The notes under the pieces: generated by a model
Told to the model about the DNA's origin: nothing
The model's input: only the letters and a program-made list of their open reading frames with translations
Database searches by the model: none
Position numbers and translations under genes: made by a program
Source: Bauldia sp.
GTDB taxonomy: Bacteria; Pseudomonadota; Alphaproteobacteria; Rhizobiales; Kaistiaceae
DNA: 64,000 nucleotides
Assembly (NCBI GenBank): GCA_026126065.1
Contig: JAHCJY010000007.1
Span: 49,578-113,577 of the forward strand
Direction: 5' to 3'
Part shown: positions 8,429-15,505 of the stretch, in pieces
Numbering within the stretch: the first letter of the stretch is position 1
How the letters are laid out: the number at the start of each line of letters is the position of its first letter

Positions 8429-9778
8429 CTACGGCGTCAGATCGATCCGCCGGAGCTCAGGCGTCGCCGCGAGGACGGCGTCGATCCCGCCCGGAGGAGC
8501 GCCACGGAGGTGCTCGTTGAAGAAGGCAAGCACGAGTGCGTCCGAGACCGCGAGGACGCGGGCGGCGTCGGTTTCGCCACCGATTGGCAGCCCGCCGAGC
8601 CCCGGCAGAGCGGCGTACAGGCCGATGTCGGAGAACTTCATGTGGTCGCTGCCGGTAACGGCGAACAGGGTTTCCGACCGCCCGAGCACGTCGGCCAGAC
8701 CGCCGATGAACGCCTGTTCGTCCGCATAGGCGGCGCGGTATGCGGCCTCGCCGCCGGCCGTCCGGAACACCATCTCGCGATCCGCGGCGGGCACATCGTC
8801 GGGCGCCGCGGCGAAGCGAAGGTTCTGCCGGCCCGCTATCGCCTGGACCGTGTGCCTGTCGTTAGCGATCATGAGGAACGGGGCCATCGCGGCGGAAGCC
8901 TCCCCCGGCGTGGTGAACACGACACCATCGAGATCAACGGCCGCGCGGACGCGACTGTCGTTGATCGCGAGGTTGTAGGCGACAGCGCCGCCGACCGAAT
9001 GGCCCATCACGCCAACCGCATCGAGGTCGATCCGCCCGGCAAAACGCGCGTCGATGCCGCCATCCAGCCGCTGGAGCTCCGAGATCACGAAGCTGACGTC
9101 GTCCGCCATGATCCGGGTCAACGGGACTGCGGGCTCGGGCACGTCGAACGGGCGGGTCGCCTCGGTGGCAAGAACGATGCGGTCGGGCAGGCGCACGGCG
9201 CCGGCCAGATAGGGGTGGTCGATCGCGAGCACGATGTAGCCATGGCTCGCGAAGTCCTCGGCCTGGGCGGTGTGCATTTCCATCGTGGTGCCGGCACCGG
9301 GCGAAAACAGGATCAGGGGATAGCGCGCCGCCTCATCCGACAGCGCGGCGTCGGTCCGGGAATGTGTCACGGCCTCGGCGAGCGGGGCGAAGGGCTCCCA
9401 CGGCAACTGGTAGAAGGCGATGCTGGCGCGGAGATGCTCGATGAAGCCGCCGAAGTACGGTGCGAGCGGCGCAGTGCTGGCCGGATCGGCCGGGTAGTAG
9501 GCCTTCACGGTCAGTTCGCGGGGAACGGTCACTTCCGAGCGAAAGGGGTCGGTCCGCGCGTCGTCTGCGAGGTGGATGTAGGTCACGCCTACGGCGGACG
9601 GCCCTGTCGGCTCAGGCAGCGCAAACTGTGCCCTGGCGACCGTCGAGAACACGACCACTCCGACCAGGAGCGTCGCCAGCGCGACGAGCCGAGTCTTCAC
9701 CCACGGCGGGCGCGAAAGGGCGAGCGGGAGCACACCGCCCGGAACGGCGGCGATCTTGCGAAAGGTCATGGCGGTCAA
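8429..9778 (-). CDS. exported PAF-acetylhydrolase/dienelactone-hydrolase-like esterase
   Basis: 449 residues with an N-terminal membrane/signal segment (residues about 28-50, ALATLLVGVVVFSTVARAQ). The mature alpha/beta hydrolase has a YPLILFSPGAG strand, a GHSVGG nucleophile elbow, a C-terminal SDHMKFSD His region and a VKAYYPAD segment typical of the PAF-acetylhydrolase-like group. It is probably periplasmic or membrane-anchored and hydrolyses esters. Its start overlaps the stop of the membrane protein gene by 4 bases, making it the third gene of the padR operon. Confidence 0.8.
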   Translation of the reverse strand: MTAMTFRKIAAVPGGVLPLALSRPPWVKTRLVALATLLVGVVVFSTVARAQFALPEPTGPSAVGVTYIHLADDARTDPFRSEVTVPRELTVKAYYPADPASTAPLAPYFGGFIEHLRASIAFYQLPWEPFAPLAEAVTHSRTDAALSDEAARYPLILFSPGAGTTMEMHTAQAEDFASHGYIVLAIDHPYLAGAVRLPDRIVLATEATRPFDVPEPAVPLTRIMADDVSFVISELQRLDGGIDARFAGRIDLDAVGVMGHSVGGAVAYNLAINDSRVRAAVDLDGVVFTTPGEASAAMAPFLMIANDRHTVQAIAGRQNLRFAAAPDDVPAADREMVFRTAGGEAAYRAAYADEQAFIGGLADVLGRSETLFAVTGSDHMKFSDIGLYAALPGLGGLPIGGETDAARVLAVSDALVLAFFNEHLRGAPPGGIDAVLAATPELRRIDLTP

Positions 9779-10251
9779 GCTCTGTTGCGGCGACGGCGGG
9801 CAAGGTTGGCGACCAGCGCGCTGCCGAGGAGGTAGCTCACCAGAGCGGCGAGAAGCGCTGGCACGGCAACGAGCGCACCCATGCCAACCAGCACCGCAAC
9901 GCCAGCCATCGGCGGGTGAGGGACGGCGATTGCGAGGCTCATGCCCGCCGCCAGCAAGGCCACGAACAGCGGCGGGAACAGCAGCGCCGCAACAGCAATG
10001 CCAGCGAAAGTCGGTCGCGGCAGCCGAGCCCTTTCTGCCAGCGCCGCACCATGCTGGCGCACGATGTTGGCGCCCTCGTCGGCCACCGTCGCCAGCCAGA
10101 ACTTCGCATCGGTACGACCGCCGTTCGCCTCGATGTCGTCGCGGTGGTCGTTGAACGTTTGCATCATCTCGGCACCGAACTGTCGCCGGAAGGCGGTCGG
10201 GTAGAGCGACAGGATGAGACGATAGAGGCGCGTCGCGGCGGACCTGGTCAT
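9775..10251 (-). CDS. membrane protein of the padR operon
   Basis: 158 residues. The amphipathic N-terminus (RLYRLILSLYPTAFRRQFGAEMMQTF) matches the short motif often found at the start of permease-like proteins paired with PadR regulators. It is followed by two or three hydrophobic helices (residues about 80-150) and an Arg-rich cytoplasmic tail. It overlaps padR upstream and the esterase downstream by 4 bases each. Function is unknown; the coupling suggests an inner-membrane partner of the esterase. Confidence 0.7.
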   Translation of the reverse strand: MTRSAATRLYRLILSLYPTAFRRQFGAEMMQTFNDHRDDIEANGGRTDAKFWLATVADEGANIVRQHGAALAERARLPRPTFAGIAVAALLFPPLFVALLAAGMSLAIAVPHPPMAGVAVLVGMGALVAVPALLAALVSYLLGSALVANLARRRRNRA

Positions 10252-10613
10252 GCCCAGGCTCCCGCCGGTGTGGACGCGGAGGGCATCAGGTCCCGGTTCC
10301 GGATCGCCTCGACCGTGGCGACGTAGCGCCGGATTTCGGTCGTGAGTGCCGCCTGACCGCGCGAGGTGATCCGATAGTACTTGCGACGCTCGTCGCCGCC
10401 TTCGGGCCGCTCGCCGGCATCCTCGATCAACCCGTCCGCCAGCATCCGCTTGATGGAGCCATAAAGGGTCCCGTTCCCCATCCGGATACGGTCGCCGGAA
10501 TCCCGCCGCACCTCCTTCATGATCTCGTATCCGTGCTGCTCGCGCTTCGCGAGGGCGAGCAGGATATGGAACACGGCGGGGGTGAGCGGGATGGCGTCTG
10601 TTAGGTCCGTCAT
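10248..10613 (-). CDS. PadR family transcriptional regulator
   Basis: 121 residues of PadR winged helix: LTPAVFHILLALAKREQHGYEIM, then NGTLYGSIKRMLADGLIE and RRKYYRITSRGQAAL. The ATG at 10613 is chosen because a longer in-frame extension would run through the operator and promoter. The gene is probably autoregulated: a perfect ATGT-N9-ACAT dyad fills the spacer of its predicted promoter. It heads an operon with a membrane protein and an exported esterase. The inducing ligand is unknown. Confidence 0.9.
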   Translation of the reverse strand: MTDLTDAIPLTPAVFHILLALAKREQHGYEIMKEVRRDSGDRIRMGNGTLYGSIKRMLADGLIEDAGERPEGGDERRKYYRITSRGQAALTTEIRRYVATVEAIRNRDLMPSASTPAGAWA

Positions 10614-10620
10614 GGACCTA

Positions 10621-10649
10621 TGAGTATGTCCGTTGCGGACATATGTCAA
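10621..10649 (-). promoter_or_regulatory. padR promoter with PadR operator in the spacer
   Basis: On the minus strand TTGACA (10649-10644) is followed after 17 bp by TACTCA (10626-10621). The spacer is almost entirely a perfect inverted repeat, TATGTCCG-TTG-CGGACATA (10625-10643), which fits the ATGT/ACAT dyad reported for PadR proteins. The predicted start of transcription falls on or next to the padR ATG, so the mRNA may be leaderless (inference). Confidence 0.7.
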
Positions 10650-10692
10650 CGGCCCCGGCGAACGCGCCGGGGACGTTGACCGGAATCCCTGC

Positions 10693-11274
10693 CTAGGCCG
10701 GAGCCTCCGCGTTCGCGACGCCCTTCAGGCGCACCTTGGACGCCGTCGGGCCGGTGTCGCCGATGTCCTCGATGTAGTGGACCTCGTCGCCGCGGCGGAG
10801 CTTGTCGAAATCGCCCGTGAGCAGCGAGTTGCGGTGGAAGTAGAGGAGGCCGCCTTCGGCCGTCAGCAGGAAGCCGTGGTCGGCATCGGCGTGCATTTCG
10901 GCGACCTGGCCGAGCAGCTGGTTCTGGCCGTCGTGCTGCACGAAGCGGGCGCGGCCCTGCTGCTTCTCCTTCAGTTCAGCCAGCCGCCGTTCGGCGATGC
11001 GGAAGGATTCCGCGATCGCGGTCTTGAGGTCGGGGGACTGGTACTTGCGCTGGAGGTGGTCGGCCTGCGCGACGACGATGTCGGCGCGGCCCGGAATCCC
11101 GAGCTCGATATGGACCACGGGGGGAGCATTGTGCGCCGGACGCTCGACCCGGACACGGGCCGAGATGATCCGATCGTAGACTTTCTCGAGCTTCGCCACT
11201 CGCTCCCTGATGTCGGTTTCCGCCCATTCGGTTGGATCGACGTGGTGGAAAGCAAGCTCGAGTGGCACCTGCAT
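10693..11274 (-). CDS. ribosome hibernation factor (HPF/RaiA) fused to a cold-shock domain
   Basis: 193 residues. Residues 1-105 form an HPF/RaiA-like beta-alpha-beta domain (PLELAFHHVDPTEW, RVRVERP, VVHIELGIPGRADIVV). Residues about 115-185 are a cold-shock/OB domain (HGFLLTAEGGLLYFHRNSLL, FDKLRRGDEVHYIE, GPTASKVRL). A good AAGGAG lies 7 bases before the ATG. The protein probably binds 30S subunits under stress, with the CSD adding RNA contact. Monocistronic between padR and the SDR gene. Confidence 0.88.
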   Translation of the reverse strand: MQVPLELAFHHVDPTEWAETDIRERVAKLEKVYDRIISARVRVERPAHNAPPVVHIELGIPGRADIVVAQADHLQRKYQSPDLKTAIAESFRIAERRLAELKEKQQGRARFVQHDGQNQLLGQVAEMHADADHGFLLTAEGGLLYFHRNSLLTGDFDKLRRGDEVHYIEDIGDTGPTASKVRLKGVANAEAPA

Positions 11275-11336
11275 GTTCGTTCTCCTTCAGTCGTTCACAA
11301 GGAGAGAGTGGGCTTCGATTGCGGCGTCCGCAAGGG

Positions 11337-12218
11337 TCAGCGGGGCCCGCCACCCTCGCCCTCAGCCAGCAGCGCGGCCAGGCCCTCGCGGTAGGTCGGG
11401 TAGCGCAGCCTGACGCCGAGTTCGGCCTTCATCTTCCCGTTCGCGACCCGTTTGTTCTCGCCGTAGAAGGAACGGGCCATTGGCGAAAGGTCCGCGGTGT
11501 CGAACGGAATCTCGGGGGGCGGCGGCACACCCAGAAGGGCCGCGGCGTGGGCGACGACATCCTGCGGCGGGCATGGCTCGTCGTCGGTGACATTGAAGAC
11601 GCCGTCGGCGGTCCTGGTGAACGCCGCCCCAATGGCCGATGTGATGTCCGCCACATGGATGCGGTTGAACACCTGTCCCGGCTTGACCAGCCGCCGCGCC
11701 GTGCCGTCGGCGATGTTGGCAAGGGCGTTCCGCCCGGGACCGTAGATGCCGGCGAGCCGGAGAATGGCGAGCGGCCTCCGCGCGCCCAGCGACAGGTTCC
11801 GCCACGCCGTCTCGGCGGCAACACGCTGGACCGAGCGCGCGCTGACCGGCCGCTCCGGCGTTTCCTCGTCCACCCAGGCGCCGCCGTGATCGCCGTAGAC
11901 CCCGACGGTCGAGAGATAGGCGATCGAGCGAAGGCTCTCCAGCGCCGCGATATCCTCGGCATGGTCGAGGAGGACCGGATCACCCGCGGGCCCGGGCGGG
12001 ATCGAGACCAGGAGGTGCGTGGTGCGGCGGAGGCAGGCCGCGACCTCCGCCGAGGCGCCCTTGCCGTCGAACAGGACCGCGTCTATCCCGGCCGCCCTCA
12101 GTTCCTCGACCTTGTCCTGTGTCCGCGCCGTACCGCCGATCCACGCCGCGCCGGTCCGGCGGCGGCGGGCGATGTAGGCCATCGAGCTGTAGCCGAGACC
12201 GAAGACGAAGAGGTGCAT
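11337..12218 (-). CDS. SDR family NAD(P)-dependent oxidoreductase (YeeZ-like)
   Basis: 293 residues of the atypical extended SDR group. The N-terminal Rossmann glycine motif is degenerate (FGLGYSSMAY). The active-site segment is SIAYLSTVGVYGDHGG, giving the S-T-V-G-V-Y-G form typical of this group; RLAGIYGPGRN and VHVADI follow. It lies 28 bp after queG and probably shares its transcript with GST and queG. Substrate is unknown. Confidence 0.83.
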   Translation of the reverse strand: MHLFVFGLGYSSMAYIARRRRTGAAWIGGTARTQDKVEELRAAGIDAVLFDGKGASAEVAACLRRTTHLLVSIPPGPAGDPVLLDHAEDIAALESLRSIAYLSTVGVYGDHGGAWVDEETPERPVSARSVQRVAAETAWRNLSLGARRPLAILRLAGIYGPGRNALANIADGTARRLVKPGQVFNRIHVADITSAIGAAFTRTADGVFNVTDDEPCPPQDVVAHAAALLGVPPPPEIPFDTADLSPMARSFYGENKRVANGKMKAELGVRLRYPTYREGLAALLAEGEGGGPR

Positions 12219-12246
12219 CAGGCTTCTCCCGGGCGGCTATGCGCGG

Positions 12247-13503
12247 TCACGGCGCTCCCTCCCATTCCGCCAGAACGCCGGGGTCCGCTTCCCGGAGCAT
12301 GTGATCGGCGCGGAGACCGGCAAGCACGCCCTCGCCTGCAAGCCGCCGCACCGCCCAGACGGCGGCCCCCCTCACCGCGGGCGACGGATCGTCCAGAAGC
12401 GCTTCCGCGGAAGGAAGCAGTGTCGGCGCCCCGGAGTTCCCGATGGCGACCAGGACGTTGCGCACGAAGCGGTCGCGGCCGATGCGCTTGACCGGCGAAG
12501 CCGGGAAGCGTGCGCGGAAGGCCGCCTCGTCGAGCGCCGCAAGCTCCGCCAGCGGTGGCGCGGCTAGGTCGGCCCGCGCCGCTAGGCGGGCGTCGCGTCC
12601 TGCGACGGCAAACTTGTTCCACGGGCAGGCGGCAAGGCAGTCGTCGCAACCATAGATGCGGTTGCCGATGGCCAGGCGGAGGTCGCGCGGAATGGGGCCG
12701 GCGTGCTCGATCGTGAGGTAGGAGATGCAGCGCCTCGCGTCGAGCTGATAGGGCGCGGGGAACGCCGCCGTGGGGCAGGCATCAAGGCACGCGCGGCACG
12801 AGCCGCAGGCATCCTCGGCCGCCTCGTCGCGCGGCAGCTCCAGCGTGGTGAACAGCGCTCCGAGGAAGAGCCATGAGCCGAATTCGCGCGAGACGAGGTT
12901 GGTGTGCTTGCCCTGCCAGCCGAGGCCGGCGGCAGCTGCGAGCGGTTTCTCCATCACCGGGGCAGTATCGACGAAGACCTTCACCTCGCCGCCGAAACGG
13001 GCCTTGAAGCGGCTCGCCAGCGTCTTCAGCCGCCCCTTGAGGACGTCGTGATAGTCGCGGCCGCGGGCATAGACGGAGATCGCTCCGCGTTCACGTTCGG
13101 CCTGGGCCGCGCGCGGGTCGCCCTCGGGGCCGTAATTGAAGCCGAGCATCACCACGGAGCTGACCTCGGGCCACAGGGCCCTCGGCGAGGACCGTCGGCT
13201 CTCGGTGTCCGCGAGCCAGTCCATGGTCCCGTTGCGGCCGGCGGCGAGGAATTCGCGAAGGCGCTGCGCGGCTTCGGGGATCGCGTCGGCGGCGGCGACG
13301 CGCACGACGTCGAAGCCGGACGATTTCGCATCCGCAACGAGCGAGGCCTTCGCTTCCGCCGGCGTCTTGGGCCGTTCGCCCTCGCGGCGGCCCCGGCGGC
13401 CTAGAAGTCCGGGTCGGTGTAATGCGGCGACGGGTTCGCGCCCTTGATCCGGTCGGCGAGGATCGGGCGGAACGACAGCCGGGACTTTATCCTCGCGTAC
13501 CAC
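12247..13503 (-). CDS. queG: epoxyqueuosine reductase; start codon uncertain
   Basis: QueG catalyses the last step of queuosine synthesis, reducing epoxyqueuosine in tRNA with cobalamin and two [4Fe-4S] clusters. Both cluster motifs are present: [14 protein letters not shown] and [26 protein letters not shown] and [18 protein letters not shown] are hallmark blocks. A HEAT-like C-terminal repeat follows. The conserved N-terminus should begin at about [14 protein letters not shown], but the expected start is an AAG codon at 13368 and no ATG/GTG/TTG lies between there and the GST stop. The GTG at 13503 is the only canonical in-frame start and would overlap GST by 103 bp. Confidence 0.88.
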   Translation of the reverse strand: MVREDKVPAVVPPDPRRPDQGREPVAALHRPGLLGRRGRREGERPKTPAEAKASLVADAKSSGFDVVRVAAADAIPEAAQRLREFLAAGRNGTMDWLADTESRRSSPRALWPEVSSVVMLGFNYGPEGDPRAAQAERERGAISVYARGRDYHDVLKGRLKTLASRFKARFGGEVKVFVDTAPVMEKPLAAAAGLGWQGKHTNLVSREFGSWLFLGALFTTLELPRDEAAEDACGSCRACLDACPTAAFPAPYQLDARRCISYLTIEHAGPIPRDLRLAIGNRIYGCDDCLAACPWNKFAVAGRDARLAARADLAAPPLAELAALDEAAFRARFPASPVKRIGRDRFVRNVLVAIGNSGAPTLLPSAEALLDDPSPAVRGAAVWAVRRLAGEGVLAGLRADHMLREADPGVLAEWEGAP

Positions 13504-14087
13504 GCCTTCGCAGCCTCACCCTCTTCCCACGGCACCTCGCCCATATAGTCGAGGCAGGAAACCTCGGCCGCGGCGGCAAGATCCGCAAGGCTGAGGCGGC
13601 GGCCGGCGAGCCAGTGGCGCCGCTCGGCCAGATAGTTGATGTAGCGGATATGATAGCGAATGTTGGTGCGGCCCGCCCGGATGGCGGTTGAATCCGGCGA
13701 TCCGCCCCTGCTTCCGGGCAGCCGCTTGAAGACGAGCTCGTTCACCAGGAGCTTCGTTACCTCCGCGTGCATCTTCTGGCCGAACCAGGCGACGAGCCGG
13801 CGCGCCTCGGCGCGCTCCACCGCCGTATCCGGCATCAGCGAATCCTCGCCGAAGCGCACGCCCCGCGTCTCCGCCAGATACTCCGCAATCACGGAGGCCT
13901 CGGCGATCACCGCCTCATTGTCGTCGGCCAGCACCGGCAGCGAACCAGACGGATTGAGCGCCAGCAGCGTCTCGTCCCGCGTCAGCGGGTTCATCTCGCT
14001 GAGCGTCACTTCCTCGCCATACTCGGCCAGGACGAGCCGGACATAGCGGGAGGGCGCGGAGAGCGGGTGGTGATAGAGCGTCGGCAT
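13401..14087 (-). CDS. glutathione S-transferase family protein
   Basis: 228 residues with a thioredoxin-like N-terminal domain ([29 protein letters not shown], then [11 protein letters not shown] for the glutathione gamma-glutamyl contact) and an all-helical C-terminal domain ([24 protein letters not shown]). Ser12 of the [11 protein letters not shown] motif is the likely thiol-activating residue. Cytoplasmic. It precedes queG closely and may be cotranscribed with it. Substrate is unknown. Confidence 0.9.
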   Translation of the reverse strand: MPTLYHHPLSAPSRYVRLVLAEYGEEVTLSEMNPLTRDETLLALNPSGSLPVLADDNEAVIAEASVIAEYLAETRGVRFGEDSLMPDTAVERAEARRLVAWFGQKMHAEVTKLLVNELVFKRLPGSRGGSPDSTAIRAGRTNIRYHIRYINYLAERRHWLAGRRLSLADLAAAAEVSCLDYMGEVPWEEGEAAKAWYARIKSRLSFRPILADRIKGANPSPHYTDPDF

Positions 14088-14222
14088 CGGGGGCTGCTTG
14101 GGAGGAACGAACCGCGCGGGCCCGGTCGGAGCGCGGCCCCCGCTGGTCCCGAAACGGGGCCGGGTATAGGACCACGACCGGGGCCGGACAAGCCGATTCG
14201 GGCCAACCCGGAAAGGTAGTCA

Positions 14223-15035
14223 ATGGAAACGGGAACCCTCATCGATGCCCTCATCCTCGGGCTCATCGAAGGGCTGACGGAGTTCATCCCGGTCTCCTCG
14301 ACCGGTCACATCCTCCTTGCCGGCCATTTCCTCGGTTTCGAGAACCCCGGCCGCTCGTTCGAGATCATGATCCAGCTCGGCGCGATCCTCGCCGTGCTGA
14401 GCGTCTATGCCGCACGGCTGATGCGCATCGCCCGCGCCATCCCTACCGACCCCAATGCACGCCGGTTCGTGGTGGCGATTCTCCTGGCGTTCGTCCCGTC
14501 GGTGCTGATGGGCGTGCTCCTGTACGACTTCATCAAGACGGTGCTGTTTGAGACGCCGGTCGTCATTGCGATCGCGCTCATCGTTGGCGGCATCGTGCTG
14601 CTCCTCGTCGACCGCATGGCGCTGAAGGCGCGCCGCTTCGATGCGATGGACTATTCGCTGCCGATGGCCTTCGCGATCGGCCTCTTCCAGGTGCTGGCGA
14701 TGATCCCCGGCGTGTCGCGCTCGGGCGCCACGATCGTAGGCGCCCTCCTCCTTGGCGGCGACAAGCGCTCCGCGGCGGAGTTCTCGTTCTTCCTCGCGAT
14801 GCCGACGATGGTGGGCGCTTTCGCCTACGACGCCTACAGGAATCGCGACGCCTTCACCGGCAGCCAGACGCTCCTGATCGCCATCGGATTCATCGCGGCG
14901 TTCCTGACGGCGCTTGTCGTGGTGCGGGGCGTCCTCGAGTTCGTCAGCCGGCGAGGCTTTGCGCCCTTCGCATGGTGGCGCATCGGCGTCGGCAGCGTCG
15001 CGCTGATCCTGCTCGCCTTCGGCGTCGGCGGATAG
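14223..15035 (+). CDS. uppP: undecaprenyl-diphosphatase
   Basis: 270-residue polytopic inner-membrane protein of the BacA/UppP family. Both signature regions are present: [14 protein letters not shown] near the N-terminus and [18 protein letters not shown] in the middle. Seven or eight hydrophobic helices are visible. It recycles the undecaprenyl carrier lipid for peptidoglycan and envelope polysaccharide by removing phosphate from C55-PP. AAAGG lies just upstream as Shine-Dalgarno. Divergent from the GST-queG operon. Confidence 0.96.
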   Translation: METGTLIDALILGLIEGLTEFIPVSSTGHILLAGHFLGFENPGRSFEIMIQLGAILAVLSVYAARLMRIARAIPTDPNARRFVVAILLAFVPSVLMGVLLYDFIKTVLFETPVVIAIALIVGGIVLLLVDRMALKARRFDAMDYSLPMAFAIGLFQVLAMIPGVSRSGATIVGALLLGGDKRSAAEFSFFLAMPTMVGAFAYDAYRNRDAFTGSQTLLIAIGFIAAFLTALVVVRGVLEFVSRRGFAPFAWWRIGVGSVALILLAFGVGG

Positions 15036-15505
15036 CTCTCGTCGCGTGCGGCTGGCCAGGTTCACATCGCAGCGCCGCGGGCGAATCGTCGTGGGCCGCC
15101 ATTTTCCCCCTGGCCTCCGCCGCCCGTGATACTGCCGCGCCGCATCTGCGCTCGCCCCGCGCTGATGGCGTTTGCGGCGTTTGCGATGCCGGCCGCGAGC
15201 GCCACCGCCACGCCGCGGCCAGGCTAATCACCGCCTCCGTCGCAGCAGCGTGTCATTGATACAATTGGTTACACTTATTTTCTGACGGACAGAACCAAGG
15301 CCACACTTGAGTTGCCGGGTCATTCGCGTGTCTATCGGACTGCCACGCCACGGAATACTTGTTGCATTACCAGACCGTCATAATTCTGTAATCGTCCTGT
15401 CATCCGACGGTCACTAGCCCAGTCGGGTGACGCCCGGCACGCCTGCCCCGACCCTGGTCGTAGCGCGGCTGCCAGCGGTAGCGAATTCGAACCCGGGACA
15501 CGACC
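15036..15505. other. gene-free 470 bp ahead of the CotH operon
   Basis: No convincing gene. The first 200 bp are GC-rich; 15240-15400 is clearly richer in A and T than its surroundings and contains the tandem Pho boxes. A TTGGTT...AACCAA inverted repeat spans 15263-15300. This is the promoter region of the CotH/DUF4956/VTC operon. Confidence 0.6.
15375..15414 (+). promoter_or_regulatory. tandem Pho boxes (PhoB binding region)
   Basis: Four 7-mers occur at exact 11-bp spacing: CCGTCAT (15375), CTGTAAT (15386), CTGTCAT (15397) and CGGTCAC (15408), each separated by 4 bp. This matches the Pho box layout known from alphaproteobacteria, CTGTCAT-N4-CTGTCAY, present twice. It ends 91 bp before the CotH ATG, a fitting distance for activation under phosphate starvation. 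The match is seen directly; PhoB binding is inferred. Confidence 0.8.

Noticed and set aside
8066..9835. Long plus-strand frame of 589 codons
   Set aside because: It is opposite the esterase and overlaps the 7635-8426 hydrolase; its translation is Arg/Gly/Pro-rich low-complexity with no domain, a typical shadow in GC-rich DNA.
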